From: Gammaproteobacteria bacterium
Lineage (GTDB): Bacteria; Pseudomonadota; Gammaproteobacteria; Steroidobacterales; Rariloculaceae
Assembly (NCBI GenBank): GCA_022819855.1
Contig: JAJEGN010000014.1
Span: 286,753-350,752 of the forward strand
DNA: 64,000 bases
Direction: 5' to 3'
The stretch's first letter is position 1; each line of letters opens with the position of its first letter. A program made the translations under genes and the position numbers. Below the pieces are notes generated by a model. The model saw only the letters and a program-made list of their open reading frames with translations, did no database searches and was not told where the DNA came from. Shown here piece after piece: positions 58,920 to 64,000 of the stretch.

Positions 58920-58986
58920 TACGCGGGTCTGCTGGAGGGCATTGGCGAGCGCCGCACCTGTCCGGAAACGACGGATGACTTGAGCG

Positions 58987-59298
58987 TCACTGCCCGTCGG
59001 CTTCGTCCGCCGGAATCTCGATGCCGAACAGATGGCCCTCGATGCGGGCGGTGCGGCGGTCGATGCTGTTCAGTTGCGCTCGCATGTCGGAGTGTTCCGC
59101 TCGCATGTCGGCATGCTCGGCCCGCATGTCGGCGCGGATAGCGGCATGCTGGGCGTTCATGTCGGCGCGGATGGCGGCGAGCTGGACATTCATGTCGGTT
59201 CGGATGGCGGCGTGCTCGAACAGCATGAGCGTCGCGAGCGCGGCGAACGCGAGCAACACCGTGCAGACCATGATGATGATTTGCCGCCACTCGTTCAT
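58987..59298 (-). CDS. MNEWRQ-family TM plus coiled-coil protein, copy 4
   Basis: 103 residues. MNEWRQIIIMVCTVLLAFAALATLM anchor; the coil has the longest run of units (DMNVQLAAIRADMNAQHAAIR, then DMRAEHADMRAEHSDMRAQ); the end is NSIDRRTARIEGHLFGIEIPAD. ATG 59298 matches the other copies; an in-frame ATG at 59319 would add seven residues. It is preceded 26 bases upstream by its partner gene. Confidence 0.65.
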   Translation of the reverse strand: MNEWRQIIIMVCTVLLAFAALATLMLFEHAAIRTDMNVQLAAIRADMNAQHAAIRADMRAEHADMRAEHSDMRAQLNSIDRRTARIEGHLFGIEIPADEADGQ

Positions 59299-59324
59299 CG
59301 CTCGTTCCGCCAGCCGCACTCCGG

Positions 59325-59648
59325 CTACGGTTCGGATTGAACCCCGGCGTCGGCTTCGTCGGCGCGGCCCATGCCAAGACGCCCTTCAACGCGGGCGAGC
59401 CGCTGGCCGACGTCGGCCAGACCGTCCTGAAGGGAATCCAGGCGCGTGTGGATGGCGGCGTGGTCTTCCCTCATGTCGGCCCGCAAGCCGTCGATGCGGG
59501 AGTCCACCCGACCGATTTGCGTGTTCAAGTCGCCGCGCAGGCCGTCGATGCGGACGTTCGTGGAGGCGAACAGGGCCACCATGATGGAGACCATCAGCGC
59601 CGCCATGGCGATGGTAGTGCCCAAACTGATCCACGTATCCTTCCGCAT
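59325..59648 (-). CDS. Partner of MNEWRQ copy 4 (single TM plus coil ending RVEGRLGM)
   Basis: 107 residues. MRKDTWISLGTTIAMAALMVSIMVALFAS anchor, a coil with a repeated RIDGLR(G/A)D motif, and the tail RLARVEGRLGMGRADEADAGVQSEP that closely matches the partner at 56943-57233. Similar proteins are often annotated only as hypothetical coiled-coil proteins. Confidence 0.6.
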   Translation of the reverse strand: MRKDTWISLGTTIAMAALMVSIMVALFASTNVRIDGLRGDLNTQIGRVDSRIDGLRADMREDHAAIHTRLDSLQDGLADVGQRLARVEGRLGMGRADEADAGVQSEP

Positions 59649-59778
59649 CCCCCGCTCCGGCCCGGGCCGTCATCAACGAAAGACGATTATGGATCAGTCG
59701 CCGACCCGGCTCAAAAGCCGGAAACCGGCGAATTCGCCGAGAAACGGCGCGACTCGCAACAGGCGGCCGCGCGGGTTC

Positions 59779-59901
59779 TTACAGGACCCGGATCAGTGCC
59801 ACGACCAGGGCGGTCAGGATGGTCAGGGTGGTCAGGGCGGTGAGCATCCATTTAAGGAGGTTGCCCTGCCGGAAACGCCGGGATCCGCGCGGTTCGCCCA
59901 T
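59779..59901 (-). CDS. 40-residue membrane peptide
   Basis: MGEPRGSRRFRQGNLLKW, then one hydrophobic helix made of LTAL/LTIL repeats (MLTALTTLTILTALVVALI) and a short end RVL. A GC-rich GGTCAGG-type triplet repeat underlies the helix. The positive-inside rule and length fit a small membrane protein; a random open frame cannot be excluded. Confidence 0.4.
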   Translation of the reverse strand: MGEPRGSRRFRQGNLLKWMLTALTTLTILTALVVALIRVL

Positions 59902-59981
59902 AAAGGCGTGTTTTTTCGAGCCGGATTAAGTCTGCTAGCAGTCTGCAATTGTGTCCGTTATGGGGCGATACGCTCGGGCTC

Positions 59982-60572
59982 TCACTGGTCCTCCACCTGA
60001 TAATCGTTCACGTACCGTATGAGCTCGTTGACGTTCTCGATCACGGTCGCCGGGCGCAGCGGATCCGCGATGTCAAGGTCGTTGTCGAGGTTGTCGGCGA
60101 TAAGCAAGAGGTTCAGGTGAAGCTGCGCGCGTTGCTCAGCCGACATCGTGCGTTCGTTGTTTGCCAACACGGTCAGGTAGTTGTCGATAAAAGTCGTGAG
60201 GAAGTGTGACGATTCCACAAGCCGATTGGCATCGCCCAGGGTTCGGGCACTCATGGCCCGCATCCAGTAGAGATCTTCATCGGTCATGAGAGTCAGGGCG
60301 TTGCGCGCGTCGTTGACCACGACATTGATCCTCGGATCGGCCAGTGGGTCGACGTCGCGCATTCCCGAGAGTTGTCGAATCGTCCCGATCACCTGCGGTT
60401 CGAGTTCGACCACGTCGACACTCGCTACCGTGGCCGGTACGCCCTCGAGCGCAACGCCGCCTCCGAAGCCGACCACGAGCATGTTCTGAATGTCCGGGCT
60501 GTAGATTGCAAGCACGGCAACGATGCCGGTTGCCGCAATCCCGACCGGGATCGGCCGCGGTCGCGCTACGCA
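59982..60572 (-). pseudogene. Internally deleted copy of the spermidine-synthase-like gene
   Basis: Three segments match the 1109-residue protein: CVARPRPIPVG..., then MLVVGFGGGVALEGVPATV...NDARNALTL, then MSARTLGDANRLVES...DLDIADP to the end. The intervening regions (roughly 70 and 400 residues of the parent) and the whole membrane N-terminus are gone. Yet the remaining frame has no stop. No start or ribosome binding site is evident. Protein divergence from the parent is much larger than for the ykoF copy next door. Confidence 0.75.
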
Positions 60573-60574
60573 GG

Positions 60575-60681
60575 TCGCTGGACAGACCGGATCCCGCTCA
60601 TTGAGGAGATCCGCCATGAAACCGTTGTCCGCTGTCGGGTAGGCACTGTCCGCCGAACACGAACCGAACCTGGGGAATGTC
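60575..60681 (+). repeat. Third copy of the thiamine leader, without aptamer
   Basis: Identical or nearly so to 53944-54050, including TCGCTGGACAGACCGGAT, the 8-codon MKPLSAVG ORF (60616-60642) and the GGGGA before ykoF. The copy starts after the aptamer. The SD-sequestering stem has a substitution (GGATCCC against GAGATCC), so control by TPP is lost. Confidence 0.88.
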
Positions 60682-60960
60682 ATGCGCATCACGGCCGAAC
60701 TCAGTCTCTACCCGCTCCGGGACGACTACATCCCGAAGATCCTGGAATTCGTCTACGCGCTGCGCGAAGCGCCGGGGATCGAAGTCCTGACGAACCAGAT
60801 GAGCACGCAGCTTCGCGGCGAACTCACCGACGTGATGCCGGCGGTCGCTGTCGCCACCGAGCGCGCGTTCGAGGACGGCGGGGCGGAAGCGCTCGTCATC
60901 AAGATCCTCAACGCCGACCTGCCGATCGGCGAGGCGCCGGATATCGGCTCGGGTGATTGA
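60682..60960 (+). CDS. YkoF-like thiamine/HMP-binding protein, copy B
   Basis: 92 residues, nearly identical to copy A (FVYAL for FVHAL and a changed last five residues, DIGSGD for DLGLAD). It has the same GGGGA ribosome binding site. It lacks a riboswitch and is followed by only a stub of pnuT, so it would be expressed independently of thiamine status if a promoter exists. Confidence 0.85.
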   Translation: MRITAELSLYPLRDDYIPKILEFVYALREAPGIEVLTNQMSTQLRGELTDVMPAVAVATERAFEDGGAEALVIKILNADLPIGEAPDIGSGD

Positions 60961-60975
60961 GCGACCCATCGACCG

Positions 60976-61008
60976 ATGGCCTGGCTGACTGAGCTTGTCG
61001 CCGGCATC
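60976..61008 (+). pseudogene. Eleven-codon stub of pnuT
   Basis: ATGGCCTGGCTGACTGAGCT encodes the first residues MAWLTELVAGI of PnuT. After 61008 the sequence no longer matches. This marks the right end of the duplicated segment. Confidence 0.75.
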
Positions 61009-61544
61009 GCGCCGCGCAACTCGGCGAATCCGGGCGATCCTCTCAGTTTCGGTCCGGCGCTGCGACCGTCCAGGCTGCGGCCGACGCCCTCACCGCACAC
61101 GCCCTCGTGCCGTTCGTTCGGTTGGCCGCGGCTCGGGTGCGCCGATCCCCTTGACCTGCTGTACAATGGGCCGTATTGACCCCGCCGACACAATTAGTTC
61201 TCCCCGTAGAAAATTCGGCCTTGAAGTTCACTGCATCCTTTTTGCCGCCATGCATATTTTTTTGGGTAGATCATCTAATCGTGTGTGGTATGATCCGCGC
61301 CGGTCGACAGCCTGCTGAATGTTCCGTAGGTTGTTGTCGCAGAACTGTTACTCAAGCAGATAAAGGACTCAACGGAGTGTTGACACGCCCCAAGAGACTA
61401 CATAGACTCGGTTCCGTGATCGTGACCGTGATGCCATGACAACACGAGGCTCGGTTTTGGGGCATATCACATCGGTTCTTTCACACGCTCGCAGGGGCAG
61501 CGGCCTTTTGCGTTTGTACAACCAAGCCGTTAGGAGCATATGAC
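61009..61544. other. 536-base intergenic region before the adhesin
   Basis: Composition becomes more AT-rich toward 61200-61450. It contains a promoter-like pair at 61380-61408. I see no supported coding frame; an isolated TATGAT at 61289-61294 lacks a good -35. Confidence 0.6.
61380..61408 (+). promoter_or_regulatory. Promoter candidate of the adhesin gene
   Basis: TTGACA (61380-61385), a 17-base spacer and TAGACT (61403-61408). It leaves a 5' leader of about 130 bases before the ATG. Confidence 0.6.
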
Positions 61545-63764
61545 ATGAAATGGTTGATTAGGGTAGGCCTTGGAGCCTTGACTATTGGCATGGGAGGCAT
61601 GGCCTGGGGCCAGGGCGCTACCTACAACGACATCCCGGCGCCTGATCTCTATGGCGATATCACGGGCTGTGTGAGTATGTCGCCCATGTCCGTTCTTACG
61701 CCGGCGCTGTTTGGCCCGAACGCGGGCAAGTCCACTCTGGATCTTGCGCTTGAACCTGGCAATGCGGTACTGGGCACCGGCATCACGGCTGGCATGCTGA
61801 CGCCTTGCACCACGAACACCAACTCGGTGTCCCAGGGCATCAATCAGGCTCGAGTCCTCTACAGGGAAGCCGCCCAGGCTCGTGCCTCAGCGATGCTCGA
61901 AGGTGCTTCCCAGGACGCCATTGACGACTACAACGAAGCCAATGCCGAAAAGGAAGCGTACGGCGGCGCGGTGTACGACAAGGTCTATGCGGAATCCGCG
62001 GCGCACGCTGCGGCAGACAAGGCCATCAGGGATTACAACGCGCTGTTCGCCACGGACGACGATATCGTCGCCGATGGTGACACCCGTGGTGTCTACACCA
62101 AGGCCGTCGCCGAATTCAGCGACTTGGTGATCAACAATCTCGATACCGCTGACGCAGCCGCAATGAATACGGCAACCTACGTAAACACCTATGGTAAGGA
62201 TGCGATCAGGGGCTTCCAGCCGATCGCGGGTGTCACCGGCTTAACGCCCACCGCATATGACGCTGCCACCGTCGCTGCTGGAACCGCCTACGATTGGGGA
62301 ACCGCGTTTGACGCCGCCACCGGAGAGTTGGAGTTCGAGATTAACGACGCAATGCCGGTTCGATCAGACCCAAACGACCCGACTTCGCCCATAACGACGT
62401 ATAATAACGGCGCAGACGGTTCTACGACCATCACAACCTTGGGGCAGCTCAAGGGCCATCTGGATGCTTGGAACGCAATAGTCCGGGCAACTGCGAAGGC
62501 TGTCGCGGACGCGGATCCTGACACAACCAGCGCCACAACGTTGGCACTTTACAGGCTGGATGCAGCCCGCGCCGTGGTCGCCCGCGATCACGTTCAGGAC
62601 GAGTGGGACCGTCTGACGGCTGTCGTAAGACGAGTCGACCGTAACCGTAATGTCGACGGCCAGACGTCCGATTCCGACAAGCTGGATGCGTACGACATGG
62701 CGAAGCGCACGGTTTCACGCCATGGCTCGAATGTCCGGACCACAATCGGTGCTCTGGAAGCCGCGACCAAGGAGCTCAGCGACAGCCTGACCTCTGCGGA
62801 CGACTTCCTGTCCCAGGTTGTTTCCTCGGCCAAGTACTCGCAGAGCCAGCTTGACGATGACGCGACCGACCGGCAGGTCGCCGCGGCCGCCAAGGCCGTA
62901 ACGGACGCCGAAGCGGCACTTGCGGCTCATATGGCGCTGACAGGCGATGCGGACAACCCCGCGGTAGCCCTGTTGGATGCGTTGCTCAAGCCTGACACGG
63001 TCCGAGGGGAGGATAACCCTGAAGACGACGACGGCCAGGCTCTGGTCAATGCCATTTCCTCGAACTACGCCACCGCCAAGGCCGCGAAGGATGCGGCAGA
63101 CGCCGCGAAGGCGGCGACCGACGGCCTGACCGGCGAGGACGGCAAGATCGCCGACATCGAGGCCAAGCTCGCGCAAAAGAAGGAGTACATCGACAATCTC
63201 GCTGGCGAGATCGGTATGGATCCTGTGACGGGCGAAGGCACGGCTGACGACATGGGTAACACCCGCATCGACCTCAACGAGGCGCGGAGCATGGCGAATG
63301 AGACAGCCATCGCGGCGAACGCGGGCAACATCGCCACGAACGCTGGGAACATTGCCACGAACGCCATGAATATCATGGAAAACAGCGGCATGATCGAGTC
63401 GAACACGGCTGCGATCGGCGCCAACGCGGCGATGCTCATGGACCATGCCGGCATGATCTCGGCCAACGCGAGCGCCATCTCGGCCAACTCGTCCACGCTC
63501 AGCATGCACACGCAGCAGATCTCAGGCCTCGTCGACGAGATGGAGGTCGTGAAGGCCGGCGTCGCGGCGGGTATCGCCATGGCGTCCATGCCGGCCGTCC
63601 AGGGCAACGGCGTCTCGCTCGGTGTCGGTTCGTTCGATGGCGAGTCGGCCTTTGCGGTCGGCTACCAGTACGGCGGCGAGCGGATCAACTTCCAGATTGG
63701 CGTGTCGAGCTCGGGTGGCGAGACCGGCGCGGGCGCAGGCATCAGCTTCGCGATCGGCCAGTAG
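61545..63764 (+). CDS. Trimeric autotransporter adhesin (YadA-like anchor)
   Basis: 739 residues with a signal peptide (MKWLIRVGLGALTIGMGGMAWG). The passenger is Ala/Asp-rich and helical, with coiled-coil stretches (residues about 320-560) and Asn/Ala-rich stalk repeats (AGNIATNAGNIATNA, AAIGANAAMLMDHAGMI). The last 75 residues (VVKAGVAAGIAMASMPAV, GVSLGVGSFDGESAFAVGYQY, INFQIGVSSSGGETGAGAGISFAIG) are the YadA membrane anchor of four strands per monomer. AGGAG precedes the ATG. Codon use is less GC-biased than in neighbours. Adhesion to surfaces or host is the expected role. Confidence 0.87.
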   Translation: MKWLIRVGLGALTIGMGGMAWGQGATYNDIPAPDLYGDITGCVSMSPMSVLTPALFGPNAGKSTLDLALEPGNAVLGTGITAGMLTPCTTNTNSVSQGINQARVLYREAAQARASAMLEGASQDAIDDYNEANAEKEAYGGAVYDKVYAESAAHAAADKAIRDYNALFATDDDIVADGDTRGVYTKAVAEFSDLVINNLDTADAAAMNTATYVNTYGKDAIRGFQPIAGVTGLTPTAYDAATVAAGTAYDWGTAFDAATGELEFEINDAMPVRSDPNDPTSPITTYNNGADGSTTITTLGQLKGHLDAWNAIVRATAKAVADADPDTTSATTLALYRLDAARAVVARDHVQDEWDRLTAVVRRVDRNRNVDGQTSDSDKLDAYDMAKRTVSRHGSNVRTTIGALEAATKELSDSLTSADDFLSQVVSSAKYSQSQLDDDATDRQVAAAAKAVTDAEAALAAHMALTGDADNPAVALLDALLKPDTVRGEDNPEDDDGQALVNAISSNYATAKAAKDAADAAKAATDGLTGEDGKIADIEAKLAQKKEYIDNLAGEIGMDPVTGEGTADDMGNTRIDLNEARSMANETAIAANAGNIATNAGNIATNAMNIMENSGMIESNTAAIGANAAMLMDHAGMISANASAISANSSTLSMHTQQISGLVDEMEVVKAGVAAGIAMASMPAVQGNGVSLGVGSFDGESAFAVGYQYGGERINFQIGVSSSGGETGAGAGISFAIGQ

Positions 63765-63810
63765 CCAGGGAGTTCGATTCCCGGTTGCCCCTTGGGAATT
63801 GAAGCAACAA

Positions 63811-63851
63811 GGGCCCCACCATAGAATCTCTATGCGTGGGGCTCTTTTTTT
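63811..63851 (+). terminator. Rho-independent terminator after the adhesin gene
   Basis: GGGCCCCACCATAGA pairs with TCTATGCGTGGGGCTC, with one bulge and one wobble, followed by seven T residues. Confidence 0.88.
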
Positions 63852-63884
63852 GCCCATTACGGGCGTTCTTATGTGGGACAAAAC

Positions 63885-64000
63885 ATGAACATGACTCTGA
63901 AGTTCGGTGCGCTGGTTGCGGTTCTGGCGCTGACGAGTGCATGCAACCCGGTATTTCACGTATCCGAAGCGGAACTCGCGGAGGTCCGCGCGATCGCCGA
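63885..64000 (+). CDS. Lipoprotein, N-terminal part (cut by window end)
   Basis: MNMTLKFGALVAVLALTSACNPVFHV followed by EAELAEVRAIA. The lipobox LTSAC with Cys near residue 20 marks a lipoprotein. Only 38 codons are visible; the family cannot be identified. Confidence 0.6.
   Translation, partial: MNMTLKFGALVAVLALTSACNPVFHVSEAELAEVRAIA

Noticed and set aside
60973..61193. Longer frames after 60960 as a functional pnuT
   Set aside because: Similarity to PnuT ends after MAWLTELVAGI; the continuation has no membrane helices.
53775..61544. Insertion sequence or integron behind the thiamine-region duplication
   Set aside because: No transposase, integrase, terminal inverted repeats or attC-like sites are visible at the segment ends.

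Overview
The window is GC-rich, densely packed bacterial chromosome. It has no tRNA or rRNA gene, transposase, phage gene or CRISPR array that I can see. TonB-dependent receptors, a split TPP-riboswitch thiamine salvage locus (receptor, YkoF, PnuT, kinase), PQQ dehydrogenases, several DUF6152-type secreted proteins and a CecR/YbhGFSR-like efflux operon suggest a gammaproteobacterium. A spondin-domain protein, a YadA-type adhesin and many toxin-antitoxin (TA) modules suggest a marine or host-associated lineage. The taxonomy is inference from gene content only.

Region 1 (1-17.3 kb) is mostly metabolic: a YVTN beta-propeller, a DUF4212/VC_2705-type sodium symporter pair, a D-lactate/2-hydroxyglutarate-type FAD oxidase, a glutathione transferase, a homocysteine methyltransferase, a VapBC module, a YeiH-like transporter, purN, a DUF6152 protein, an esterase-like hydrolase, a quinohemoprotein alcohol dehydrogenase, a PanE-like reductase and a secreted lectin-like protein. 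Region 2 (17.4-31.2 kb) carries a TonB receptor, a VapBC module, DUF2272 and NTF2-like secreted proteins, ogt, two DUF6152-related proteins, a truncated MerR-like regulator, a PutP-like symporter, a second PQQ dehydrogenase and a ParDE module. Region 3 (31.4-43.9 kb) carries lipoproteins, a PmtA-like methyltransferase, a CmcJ-like enzyme, TauE, a PadR pair, an L-2-hydroxyglutarate-oxidase-like enzyme with a Gly/Ser insert, a nitroreductase, an orphan HipB-like regulator and the TetR-HlyD-ABC efflux operon.

Region 4 (43.9-61 kb) is the plastic part. It holds three Phd-PIN modules, an MNT nucleotidyltransferase followed by truncated HEPN and Xre antitoxin genes, and four copies of a short TM plus coiled-coil protein beginning M(N/K)EWRQ (two of them behind a related partner gene). 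The thiamine locus is rearranged here. One TPP riboswitch drives a TonB receptor at 46.3 kb. A second precedes an 8-codon fossil of that receptor and then ykoF-pnuT-kinase. A third leader copy without the aptamer precedes a duplicate ykoF at 60.7 kb, beside an internally deleted copy of the spermidine-synthase-like gene. Region 5 (61-64 kb) holds a trimeric autotransporter adhesin, a strong terminator and the start of a lipoprotein gene.

A recurring oddity is short tandem duplication anchored on gene ends: on start regions at 1.6, 10.2, 28.4 and 35.1 kb, and on stop regions at 5.9 and 40.1 kb. Three of these create tiny ORFs ending at or next to the true start codon. All coordinates and motifs were read by eye; homology statements come from recognising family motifs, not from a search.
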